Of a stretch of DNA of 64,000 nucleotides, positions 35,201 to 46,800 are shown in pieces. The translations under genes were made by a program, and so were the position numbers. Source of the stretch: Daedaleopsis sinensis (lineage: Eukaryota; Basidiomycota; Agaricomycetes; Polyporales; Polyporaceae); NCBI GenBank assembly GCA_033807695.1, contig CM066304.1:2976001-3040000 (forward strand), read 5' to 3'. Each line of letters opens with the position of its first letter. Position 1 is the first letter of the stretch. The notes under the pieces are model-generated. The model searched no databases, was not told the DNA's origin, and saw only the letters and a program-made list of their open reading frames with translations.

Positions 35201-35524
35201 CCACCGAAACTATTTTTCGGATCCGCGTCTTCTTCCTCCCTGACCTGTTCTATTTCCTCCTCAAACCCGCCGCTCTCGTCTTGTGCGCTGCTGGGCTCCT
35301 GCTTCTGTGTTTCTCCGTGCGACATGCGGTCTCCGCGTTCCGAGTATCCCCTTCTTCGGGCCCGCAAGCTCCTTCCTGATCGAAGACCCGACGGCCTTAT
35401 TCATACCCTCCATTCTCGGGCCTCCTGATCGCTGCCTCGACGCATGCTCATCCCACTGCTGTTATTTTGCCAACAGGAGATGTTTGGGATGCGCGCCCTG
35501 AAGGAGCGCTGCTTCTACCTTTGA
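32291..35524 (+). CDS. ARP8: Actin-related protein 8 (INO80 chromatin-remodelling subunit)
   Basis: Nuclear actin-fold protein of the INO80 complex, which binds nucleosomes and linker DNA. Thirteen exons keep phase: 32291-32364, 32419-32548, 32599-32847, 32912-33283, 33339-33449, 33504-33619, 33677-33830, 33883-33987, 34042-34167, 34228-34372, 34428-34914, 35006-35165, 35477-35524, giving 758 aa. Recognisable segments: VIVIHPGSRYLRIGRASD (actin-like phosphate-1 region), EYSIVLVIPDYYDRFYVETL, NACVVDMGAVKTSIACVDDG (phosphate-2 region), MVLSMGGNDITEFLY, KYLQAVLVIGGTAHIPGM and a final ADLWVTSADWEMFGMRALKERC. A charged acidic/Lys-rich insert (about residues 490-570) replaces part of the actin fold, as is usual for Arp8. 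The last intron (35166-35476) is 311 nt, much longer than the others. The start is fixed by two short upstream exons that restore an N-terminal segment with DSQTLWARNAV. Confidence 0.93.
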
Positions 35525-37389
35525 GCATGCCTCAATTGGCACTTCCCTACCGTCCGATCAGTTCGATGGCGACGGCGCGCCGAGCCTCGAGTCGACTCAC
35601 ACCTGCGCTCCGAACTTGATTCGCTCATGATCCTGCATGTCTGTACGGTCGTGCCGAGGTGCAGATGACCCCGTCATCGGTCGGGGCGGCCACCGTGCCT
35701 CGTACTTATGTCAAATGATCAAAACTTTGTTGTGCGCTGCTCGCTCGCGCTGGACGGGTGCAGTATCGTTATTCCACAGGCGCGGACGGTGTCCCCATTT
35801 CTGGCTCCGGAACATGTCCAGCACGGGCGTCGAGCACCCCACGAACGGATGCGTGCCTGGAACTGGAAGTACCTGGGAGCGGCCAACACGCCATCTCGAG
35901 GGCGAGCTTGCACTGGTAACGGCGCAGTACCGACACTCGGCCACCGTGGCACCTCGATAGCGGTATGCGCCTTGGCGGCATCCTGACAATTGACGTGATA
36001 GACGGTGCGTGCAGAGATGGCGGACGCTGTTCGACGACCGCCATCGACCAGCGGGTCCCGTATCGGACCGTTCGCACCTTCGACAGGCTGCAGACCCTTG
36101 GATTGGCGCGGTGCTGGACGAGCGATGCTCGGCCGACCCGGCGCGGGCAATGCGACCGCGACCCATGATGCAATGTGCATGGTCGTCGAAGCCATGGCCA
36201 TCTGCTACCGGACCCTTACCGCCCCAGACCTCAGAAGGCCTCAGCGGGCCTCAGACCTTAGACCTCAGGGTGCATCGCCCCGAACGAGCCCGTGGCGCCA
36301 CGCTCATTGAGCCTTCACGATATGGCAGGACGGTTCCAGCAGACCAATGGCGGGTATCCTCTTATCCAGAATCTCCAGTCGACACTAAGGCTATAGCCTC
36401 TACATCAGCCTCAGGCCGACGATACTTACAAGCTACTGGTATCACAAGGACGGAAGTCTGGATACTTGTCCGGCGAGAACCACAAAGCCGGATCCCGAGC
36501 TCGAGCATGTGTGCGGCCAAGCACATCGAGCTCGCCATGCATCGTCCCCAGCTCCGTCACGATGTCAGTGTCAGTGCCGACTGCCGACTGGGCGTGTGCG
36601 CTGGCCATCGCCCGCCGTATCGACGTCGGCACCCGCATCGATGGCAGGATATCCCCTCTGGGGCTTCTGGCTCAGGATAGCGGGAGGCGGAGACGCCGCG
36701 ATTAATTGTGTGTTGCCAGTGCGCCGGCTGGGGCCCTGAATCCGAATGTTCCGACAGGCATGCGCATGCATGATTGACTGCGAGCTGCAATACAGTCCGT
36801 GCCCGTCGGGAGAAGGGCGGTTGGCAGACGTCAGGGAGTACACATTCATTCAAAGTTGCCAGCAGCGAATTTCTGTTGGGAACGTCGAACATCGGGGCGA
36901 GCGGTGGCCTGGGATCGTGCGACGTGTGGATAGCACGAGTTCGTCGTTCCATTACGTCGACGCGGTCGCGAAGTGGGGAACACAGTGGCACATGAGACAA
37001 TGGAATTCAGATATCGAATGCATGGGGAGCCAAAGCGGCGATACGACGGGATTAGTTACATGGTACACAAAGGGAGGGGCTTCGGAACAAGATGCCACGG
37101 AATCGTGCGAAAGCAGAGATGTATCTGCTGGATGCAAAGTAGAATTACAGTGAGGATGCTACTACGGCGCCACGGAACCAATGCAATGGGGTGTCTCTTA
37201 ACCTATCACGAGAAGCGAGTCAAACAAAGATTATATGCAGGATATGAATGACGAACTGTGAACGATAACGACGATGGTGCGAACGAATCTGCCGGGTGGT
37301 TACAATGTACAGTGGTTGTTCAACTTCAAGATATCCATAGACGGAGTCTTGCAGATAGGTGCGAGTTCGGCGATGAGCGCGGCGCGTGC
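35525..37389. other. Intergenic, 1.9 kb, no supported gene
   Basis: Between the 3' ends of Arp8 (+) and the RING gene (-). Open frames up to 220 codons exist on both strands but are Arg/Pro/Ser-rich shadows of GC-rich DNA with no splice logic. A CCTCAG-rich patch at 36226-36270 repeats the word about five times. Confidence 0.5.
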
Positions 37390-38876
37390 CTAAGCGGCCG
37401 CCAGCCGATCCTTGAAGTTGATGAAGTCGTCGGCGCCGAGAGTGTCCCAACGTGAGACCAGCTGTTTCATCACTTTGCCTCCGATTCTGTACGCCCGGAA
37501 CGTTAGAAGACAAATTACTGCGTCGACATGCCCGACTTACTTGGCACGTCGGTCCCATTCCACTCTCGCGCTGTTGCCTGCGCCCCACTCGACGATCTTC
37601 TCGTCGATCTGGCCGTACCACAACTCCCCATCAGCTGCACTCACGTACGACCCCTCCGGACGGGTAGCGGCGGTCTTCAGGAGGTCCAGGAAGTATTCGA
37701 TGGTAGAGTCCGCGACGCGGTTGGGGATGAAAGGTACCGTGCATAGAGCGCGAGGTGTTTTCTCCGAGGTGTATGGGAGCGGTGCCCGGCAGAGCGGACA
37801 TTCGAGCGGTTCGTGCCAATAGCCGCACTCGCGATGTAAGGCCGCAAACGCCCACTTCAAGATACAGGAGGCGCAGAATGAGTGCCCGCAGTGTCCATTG
37901 TTGACTGCGTACGAGACCGCGCTACAAAGGTCTGGTTAGCGAATCGCAGATGAGACGGACACTACGAAAGATGGCTCACAGGGTCTCGAAGCATCTGTCC
38001 GAAAGATAGGTCAGTCATTCTAAATAACGGATAGAGAGAGATCGAAGAACTCACAGCGAGCATTGGTATGAATCTTCAAGATGTGCGAGTATCCACTGCA
38101 GGTTGACCGCGGTGGAGGAGATGATCTTCTCCCTCTCGTATTCTTTTTCCTCCCACAGCAGCATATACTCATTCCGCTCCTTGGTCAGAGTCGAAATCTG
38201 CGCCTCTAGGTCTTGGATTTTGTTCTCTGACGTACTTGCGCGGATGACTCCTTTGCCCTTGGCGTCCCGCTTCTTCTGCGTTGCAGTCTCCCGTTTCTTC
38301 AGGGCGATTTCGCGTTGCTTAATATCGGTCTCACGTATCTCAATAGCAGCTTCGCGCGTTTCGAGAGCGGCTTCGTGGAGCGCAACTTCTCGTTCAGAGG
38401 GCTCTTGCTCACGCTTGTTGCGGGCTGCAGCCTGCGTCTCTACAATCTCCGCGCCGCCCTCAGTCCGTCTGCGCTTAGAGGCGCGGGTGGTGCCATTCCT
38501 ATCGTCCTCATCTTCGGCGGGGCGCTTCTTTGCTGAGCGAAGGCCGGAGGGCCCGCCAGAGGAAGTCGGGCGAGATGAAGAGGATTGGCTCACGACGACA
38601 TCAGTATTCACAGAGGCACTTTGGAGGCTACGGGTGGAACGACGGATATGTGTCCCTTGAGAGGTAGACGTGGAAGCCGTTGCTATCGCGCGGGCAGGGG
38701 GTGCATTCCGCGATGGTTTGTTTGCAACTCCGGGAGGTTCGACAGTCCGAGCAGCTGTCAAAACAATCAGAGGTGCTTCAAAGGCACAGACAATGTGCAT
38801 ATAACTCACATCTAAGGGGCCTTTTGCGACTCGGTCTGGATTGCGAGACCTCCTTTGAAGATGAAGATAGCGCCAT
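37390..38876 (-). CDS. Coiled-coil RING-finger protein (probable E3 ubiquitin ligase)
   Basis: Exons 38876-38810, 38754-38055, 37994-37980, 37921-37541 and 37486-37390 give 419 aa. The N-terminus is Ser/Thr-rich and basic (SRKRPLR, SAKKRPAED, ASKRRR), probably nuclear and disordered. Residues about 150-245 form a Glu/Arg/Lys-rich coiled coil with repeated ETREAAIEIRETD-like heptads. Then a C3HC4 RING: C254-x2-C257, the C272-G-H274 knuckle in NGHCGHSFCASC (C277, C280), and C302-x2-C305 (LECPLC). The second Cys (C257) comes from a 15-nt exon (37994-37980); skipping it would destroy the RING. The C-terminus (DTLGADDFINFKDRLAA) may be a partner-binding helix. Substrate unknown. The ATG is fixed by the first intron phase. 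Confidence 0.8.
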
Positions 38877-39011
38877 CGAGAGTCGGCTGTTCGATTTAGA
38901 TCTCGAGGCGGAAGAGCGAGTCTGGCGGTCATTTGAGCGGGTGATCATCGAAATCTTGAGAGATAGATATATCAAGACGAAGAGAGGACAAGCAAGAGAG
39001 AATCGTTCTTT

Positions 39012-39680
39012 ATGGCGAGTGGACGACCTCCGCTCAGTTTCGACGTCGTCAGTGTCGCGGACCAAAGCGAAGTCACGGTCTCGCGCCTTTAGTGTGACGT
39101 ACGCACGTGATCGTTTTATCGTCACGCCGCTACCTCTGACGCGTCCTTTCTCGTCTTGTCCTCGTTTTCCACCCCGTTCGCTCCGTCTGTGCACCGTCTA
39201 GTCATTTTGGAAAACAAGCAACTTCGTGACGACTACTTGGAGGCGCAGGTGAGCTCATAAGCTCGACACTTTGCTTGATGCACGGCGAAAGAGTGGAAGG
39301 AGAAGAAGCGGCTGCGGTCTGAATGTTGTGGATGAGCGGAGCGCGAGGGTCTGAGACCCTCAGGAAGGAAGCCTTTCGGATGCTATTGATGCTGCAGTAC
39401 CTTGACGGTCGCAATGCTGAGCAGTCCCTTTTGGTGCATTGCTCACAGAGCACCACATGCATACGGCCCCATAGGTTGTCTGAAGGATTCTGCGCGCCTC
39501 AAAGCGCTCGAACTTCAAGCTCGAGGACAACATCGTCTGTCGATTGCCTTTCTCGAACGCGTGTGAGTCAAATACAATGTCTTCTACAAGATCTGAGGAG
39601 CACCGCGTTCTCTTACGACAACTCTCAGGAGTCGACGTTACCGTGCCTGGACCTGGGTGACGTCGCGCTCGTCTCCTGAC
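39012..39680 (+). CDS. Possible coiled-coil protein gene or remnant, exon structure unresolved
   Basis: An ATG at 39012, divergent from the RING gene (135 bp between starts), opens MASGRPPLSFDVVSVADQSE. Downstream, coding-looking islands appear in exon-like settings: LENKQLRDDYLEAQ just before a CAG/GTGAGC donor (about 39210-39250), WKEKKRLRSE (about 39291-39320), RKEAFRMLLMLQYLDG (about 39364-39411) and ARLKALELQARGQHRLSIAF (about 39492-39552) before another GTGAGT. I could not join them into one frame with confidence, so the gene may be real but mis-modelled, or decayed. The pieces suggest a small coiled-coil protein; no family recognised. Confidence 0.3.
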
Positions 39681-39699
39681 CTCCGTTTTACTCCTGAGG

Positions 39700-42600
39700 C
39701 CTGAGTACTGACAAAAATCGCAGACACGACATTCCAGGGAGCCTATTTGCATATCAGAGGGACTTACGGCGCCACGCCATCAAATCTTCACGCGCTTCAG
39801 CATGCCCCTACACGTACATCACCACAAATGCACTCAAGGGAGACCTTTGGTTGCAGCTGGGGAGTGTGTAGGGTACTGTAACAGTGAACTGTGAGTATCG
39901 TTCCAAGGTACCATTATTCCGGCCCGATGTTTGTTGTGTAACGCGATCTCAGGTTCCCACTCTATTGGCTCCGTCACTGATTATCCACGGCTTATCGCGC
40001 ACCGCAATAATCGTTTCGAGTCGACGTCGATATATGACCCCCAACATCCGTGCCTCATTCCACTCCAAAAGACATGTGTTCAGCAGGGCAAACGTTGTCT
40101 CCTGCGATCCTCAGGATCAAGTTTGGTCTCATCATCAGACCAGTGCCATGGAACTCGAACCGCGACGAATGCGTTCACTCCACACGTCTCATGATGGTCA
40201 CCTCCACTCTTCAGCCGCATAAGCGCCAAGAACGCCACATACTTGCTCTCAAAACCGTAATGCGCATCCCGATGTTCACAGCGTGTTGTTATGGGCATTG
40301 CGCGGTTGCTGCTTCCCCGGGTCTCAGTCTTCCCTGCGCGTGCCTTGCACCGTCGACGATCGTCCCGACTCGGTACGCAACCCACAGCGCGATACTTTTA
40401 CAGAGGCTTCTCGGGCCGACTATGGTGCCACTCTCCCACTGAGTCGCAGCGATGATGTACATGTACAGCATTGTACTGACCTCCCCTGGACCGTCGTTCT
40501 CCCGCAGAGCCCTATTTCTAGCACGGGATGTCAATGTCCGACTTGCCCCCTTTCGGAGACGATCTGACTACAGAACGCTCGCGGGAGTCCATCGTGGAAA
40601 AGATAACCACCGGACAATGTGACTGCCCATTCCGTTTCATATCGATGCATTTGGAAGTGTCTCGACGAACACTATGACAGCTCGGGCCTGAACGTACAAG
40701 CGCTGGGGTTGTGCTTACTGACCTTTTGTGGTGGGTCTGTCTGTTCACCCGTAGGAACGCTCGTATTGCTCGGTCATGTCGGAAGAATGAAGACTGGTGT
40801 GTATGTTTGTTCTATGCCGTGCTTGTCGGGCTGATGGTGTCAAGGTTCCTCGGCTCTTCTCAGATCTACTCCAGTATTGCGTAGGACGAATGAACAAGAG
40901 AACATAATCTTTCGGACCGAACGCCCAAGTTCTACAAGTCATTTACACTGTTTCACGATGAATGTCATGAGTACTTTTTATTAAACCTCCTCCCTTGGCG
41001 CGGGCCCTACGCGCTACCGAGAACTATCTACGAAGCTCGCAGGCCCCGATACTCGCGGGTGTTGATTATTCTCAATGTCAGGTCGAATCATCAACAATAC
41101 GAACTCTTCGATAGCAGTGCATCTCGGCGTGCTCAGATGCCGGTTCCCCTTCTTCCATGCATCTGTTGAACATAACGGGCAGAACATCATGGTTTCTCCG
41201 TAACATGACCCTCCTACAGTGCGAACAACGACTGTCATTGGTGGCTGTCTCGGCGTGCCGATTTCAAGCGGGTGCGTCAGCTATATCGCCGGTTTGCTGA
41301 CAGTATCGTCTAATAGAGTACTCTTCCCTACCCAGATGTGATCATCGACACGGCCAAATTACGCCCGGAGTGAGACGATGCGGTGGGAACTTATATCAGC
41401 CACGGTGTGCGCAGTCAATGCTTGAACGACGCGGCGGAATTTCAACAGTTCCGTCTCCGACATCCTGTGTACATGCATTGCTCCTTTTGTGCGTGATTTA
41501 TGCAGCAGATCATTTTTCTGCCAAGTGCCACCGTGCTGGCACGGTACTGACACACAGGTGTGGGCTGTGTTCATACCCTGGAAGTCCCCTGGTCCACATT
41601 TCGTGGTTTGTCTCTCTCTAGGTGTAAGATTGCCTAGAATGAGGATGCTATTCGTCCTGTCAAATTTAGCTTTTCTTCCCTCAAGCGCTAGTGTTCTGAC
41701 AGTCGGCCAGGTATTGCCGTACAATGACACCCCAATGTGCAATTCTATGTTCGAATGAAGGACCCCGAAATAGGTTGGTGACGCTTTAGGAGCTTGTTTG
41801 TGATTGAGTTGACGTCTGATTCACACAAGGAGGCCAATTGATTACGACCCCCCCGAGCCCGAGCTCATTCAAGCGCGAATTCCGACTCGATGTCTTCCAG
41901 AAGACACAGGAGGCAGCAGGGAGCCAGGTACCTTGTCGAACATTCACTCGGCGCAAGAGACCCTGACTTTGTCGCGCGCGCACTGTCAGAAGAGCCCGCT
42001 GCAACCTTCTTGTTCAGGCCAGCTCCCCTTGCGCCGTCACCGTAGCCGCCTCCGCCCACACACCTGTGCGAGGTCAAGATCCACATTTCAGGTCCTCCAG
42101 ATTGTGCGCCTGCTGCGTCCGTCACGAACTTACGTGTACACGTTCATCCGTCATGCACCCCAACACGTGTGTCTTTGCGGAACCAATTCGCGCACAGGGC
42201 CATGCTGGCCCCCTTAGGCGGCTCTCTCTCAGCGCGTCACCACATCCGGCGACATATCGAGCGACATACGCGGGTCATGTGCCCCCCAGCCCCTTCCAGC
42301 CCCCGCCGACCGTCGTCGTCTGCGCGAGACGCGTACACTCCCGTCCGCGCTGGCAGTTCCGGATCAGGTATGTCGCCGCGCACTGGATCCGACCACGCTT
42401 CTCTGACATACCGCGCGCCTCCCGCCTCCCTCTTGACGCGGACGCCTCTGCCAGTCAGTGCTAGGCGGCGCCGGCAGACGGCTGGATTGGGTTCCTTTTT
42501 CACATACTCCCTTTTCGACCGTGCACGCCGTGCCCGCTTTCCGGGCTGTCAGAACGTGCAGAAGCGTGTGCACCCAACCCCGGCCGTCCGGACCACCGGC

Positions 42601-45600
42601 ACCCACTGGACCTCTCCACAGTGCGAATTAGGCGAGTGGTGGGCGCACTTTTATTCTTGTCTTTTCCTTCTCTTGACATCATTATCCGACGCACGTATCG
42701 CGCGTGGCTACGGGGCGAGATGTCCGAGCGGGGTTTCCTGCTGCTTCCTTCGCTTCTGCGGATGACGGACGTACGATGCGAGGGCACCGGCATCGGGCAT
42801 GCTTATTGTGCAGCTCTGCAGGACAGCACACTCTTATTGGCATGTTGGGTCCGACGCTAGCGCGGGCGCAGATGTGCCTCGGCCTGCACTGCGCTATCAT
42901 TCTATCAGCACTAATAGTCGCTGTATGAGCTCATCACCTTCGCGAAAACCCTAACCCCGGTGGTACATCGAAGTGTAGTCTTGGACCATGGTTTTACCCC
43001 AATGGTCATTCGGTCACCAGTGCCCATGCACAGGTCATGCACCATCCATGATGTTCAGTTCGTCATCAATTATTGCACTGATTGCTCGCTAAATCGCCTA
43101 CAGAAGCCTGAATTCTGATAGCAACACCATCCTCTTCATCTCGTTTGTCCACAGTTCCCGCCTGTGATAGGTATCACGAACGTCTGATCCTCGTTGGCCT
43201 TCCTATGCAATGTTCGACTTCGGAGGATTTCGGTGGCGCATCCTGCCGTTGATGCGACCTCGTACGTTGGCCCTTCTTCTCATCCACACTGTTCAGATGT
43301 CATCAGGGAATCGCGTCTATCTCATATGCTCGCCCGACGCGCAGCGAGAACTTGAAGCTCATTACGCTAACTCACGGCGCAAGCAAAATGTGATCTTCTT
43401 TGCTGACTGCAGACGATGTCCTTTGCAGGACTTGCGTCTTGGAGACTTGCGTCTTGGAAGTTGCACGGGTGCCCGAAAGAGTGCACCTCAGTGATACCAG
43501 CTCTTCAAAAGCGAAGCGAAGCGAACGGATCATCCAGCAGTAGGCTTCACCGCCGTGGCCGTTAACGAAGCTCTCTGGCATGGAACACACGGAGGTGTGT
43601 AGGCCGAACAGTGTTTTGACTCTCGAAACCCGTGTGGCTTCGAGTACTTACTTGACCGCAGAACTCTCGTGCTGCTCGCCTCCGCGGACAGGCCGACCCG
43701 TCTCGACCGCTCGAGGTGTTCCCCGCTGTCGGATAGGCTTCACACTCTGCACGTCGCAGGGCCAAGGACCCTGACCCTGGGATGCGTGCGTCCTAACTGG
43801 GATGCCCGCCTGGACGCGACGTTTCACAGTTCGGACGACGGACGAGTTATCGCCGCGCGATGCAGCCACGACAAGGCCCACTCCGCACTTTGCACTCCGC
43901 AAGCGATGTCGCCGCTCGCGAAACCCTGCGTTCGCCGTTGCCGCGGATGCAAGACATCCATTCGACTGTCGAACTGTCGACGACGGACGGCGTTGCTCGG
44001 GCTGGCATGGTGCCGAGAAGGGCTTTGAAGGACGGCTCGAACCACGCCGTGTAGCCGTTTCCAGCCCGCAACATCGGTGACCGTTCTTACGAAGAACCAC
44101 GCGCCTGGCGCGGTGGACGCCGTTCATGGTCGGGTGAGTGAGTACTTTGTTGTTCGGCCCTTGATCATTTCCAGAACCACACACATGACGAGCGGTTAGG
44201 AGGCGCAGTTCTGCGGTCGAAGTCCCCAGATGTACTTAATCATTGCTTTGGCGAGTCGGCGACAGCCATGACAGCCCGGACCCTGGATGTGACAGATGCG
44301 CCTCCTCCTGTGCGCCATGCGCGCCGTCGTGTGCCGCGTGTGCCGCGAGGGCGCGTTTGAGCTGGACAACGGTCTGAATATAATTCGGCATTTGATGATG
44401 CATTATTCGAGGGTTCTCCCCCGTCCTGGGCAGCGGGGGCTTCTGAGCGGGAGAGTACGTACGGTTTACAAACCGTCACGACCCGACGCGTTTGGTGGCG
44501 ATTCGGTGGCGATCACATGACGAACGGCCTACCAGCCACGATAGCGTCGGCGTCGGCGTCGGTGTGGCTCGGCATAGCATGGCCACAATAACGATACGGT
44601 CGCTACGTCCGACCAGCAAGGGGAGCCATGGCGCCGTCGTAAGTTGACAGTGATAAACCGTCGCTTCTGTAAGGACCTCTGTCCACTGCGGGGTCCGACT
44701 CTCCGAGCGAGGTTTGGTTGATCAGCACATTCGCTCATGCACTTTCGCCCATCTCAGCGAAATGCCACGCCACGACATGTTCGCTCAGGGTTGCAGCCCC
44801 CACGAGCACCGCAAACCGCGTGTAGTCGGCAAAAGGGAGGGTCGTCCGGATATCGCAGATACCCACCACGATCTTTGTGGTGACCCTGCGCCTCGCCTCA
44901 GAGCGATCCGGCCATACCCGCTCGCGGAGCAAAGCAGAGAGTGATAGAGAACGATCATGGATAAGAAAGCCGGTCTCGGCAGAGTCTGCAGGCCGTCGGG
45001 TCGGGAGGCCGTCGGTGACCGATTGTTTCTCCCCGACGCCTGTGGTTTCCCGGATGAAGTGATCTCCCTGCACGGACATCGAGTGGGACACTGATTTGGC
45101 GGGTACTTGCGCACAGGTGCATCAACCCGTGCCAGTGGTGCAACTTGCCGCAGCTGCACGGTGGCGACGGGCACAACGTTCAGGCGCACCGACAGTGACA
45201 CAACGCAACAAGTTGAACAACGACTCAGACTCGGACGCGGTCGATTGTCGAATGCGCGCGCAGGTGGCGACGTGGTTACGGCACAGAACGTTCTGACTGA
45301 AGGATGCGGAAATTCGCTGTGCATCAGATCCAGGGGGATTCGCAACTAGATTCTGGGAAGAAACTCACCCGACTGTGCGCATTTTCAAAGATTGCAAGCC
45401 AGAAATGTCGCGTCTTCTGCAGCGCCCGCGCGAGTACTCCGAGTCCGTCCCGCTCGGCGGCACTGCTTGCAATACGCCATGCCTATGACTGGGCGCCTCC
45501 ACATCGGCAATCCCCCGGCCCGCGGCATGTCGAGATGACAGTGCGCCCTGCCAATATCTGTGGCCGCCCGCGCAGCCGGTGGCTCGCTCGCGTCGGGTAC

Positions 45601-46800
45601 TTATATCGTCGGGTGGGTTCCGTCATCCCGACATCCATCTGCTGAGATGAGACCTCCCCGTCCATGGGGAAATTAAGGCAAGGATCAAGATAGCTATCTG
45701 CGTACGCGAGATGGCGGTCACAGACGGTCGTGGCATGCATGTGGCGTGTGCGCTTCGAACCGAGCTCCCCCTAAGCCCCCCCAGCCAGGGCCCGCGAGCT
45801 ACATTAAGTATTATCATAGTATTCGTACCTTCACTGCGTCCTGATTGCAGTTCGCGGCACTCGGTGTTCATCTCTGGAGTCGAAGAGGCTAAGCTACACC
45901 CACCACGCGACAACAGCATGCATCTCCGCACTTATCTGGCTAGACTGCACGGTCACCGAGTGGTGATGTCGGAATTGCCACTGGGTACCAGGACATGCAG
46001 CAGCGCACATGGGCGCGTCCGCTCGACTCGGACCCGCGCGCGAGCGAGGGGGCGCGCGTTTGCAGACGCTCGTGGTTATCCCGTGCGGCGTGTCGAGCGT
46101 TCGCGGACGGCCGAGCAACTGCCAGGTTTGGGCGAGCACGGGCCGCTGCAGCGCGAGTCTGAGCATCAGGACCTTTTTTGAGAGCTACGTAGACATGGTG
46201 AGTGACAGCACAGTACTTGCTAGCACTGATAAAGAGCAGCATCCACGGGCAGTCGCAACCTGAAGTTGACCCCTCCGAGGTCTCCCGGACCCAAGGTCCA
46301 CAGTCCGTCGTCCAAGCATTTCTCGGGCCGAGTGCTCGGGCTTGGTGATCCACGCCGACGGACCTAAGCCTCCGTGTTCATCAGTCCAAGAGTCCCCTCG
46401 GACCCCTCCTCCTACTTACTTGCTGACCCACACATCGTGCAACCACCTCGCGACTGCCCGGTGCACGGTGCCCGGCTCCCGGTGAGCCCTGGCCGTTCGA
46501 CCGTTTGAGTGCGGTGGCCGCCCAAGTGCTATCCACAGCGCCGCCCACGCACATGCGACTCGCCCGGTCGGTGAATTCAAATTTCAATTCCAAATGGGAC
46601 GCACATTCGAAGAGCGCCCGCCGGACACCGTGACATGCATATGTCTGGAGCTGGGAGTGGATCTGCGTGGAATTTGGCGTTATAGGGTCCTGGACTAAAT
46701 GCCACATCATAAGTAGTCGGTGAGGCATGCAGTATTCACTGCGGACGGGAACCTGGCGTGCGTGATTTCCATTCTGAGCGCGTACCGTGTTAGAGGTCTG
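39700..46800. other. Gene-poor region, left part (7 kb)
   Basis: I find no exon chain, domain, RNA gene or transposon protein here. Open frames of 100-200 codons on both strands (for example 42169-42765 + and 43648-44184 -) are Arg/Pro/Ser/His-rich and overlap one another in several frames, as GC-rich non-coding DNA does. A 15-bp unit is duplicated at 43429-43458 and one AGTACTTACTT word stands at 43643-43653. Old decayed transposons could be here but none is recognisable by eye. Confidence 0.45.
43643..43653 (+). repeat. AGTACTTACT decamer, first exact copy
   Basis: Exact AGTACTTACT words occur at 43643-43652 (+), 47308-47317 (-), 53817-53826 (+) and 60170-60179 (+); this and the last share an eleventh T. 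Near matches (TAAGTACT or AGTACTTA cores) stand near 48943, 49052, 51199, 59343 and 60028. Confidence 0.7.

Noticed and set aside
42169..42765. 198-codon plus-strand frame in the left gene-poor region
   Set aside because: No recognisable domain; Arg/Ser/Pro-rich with overlapping frames on both strands.
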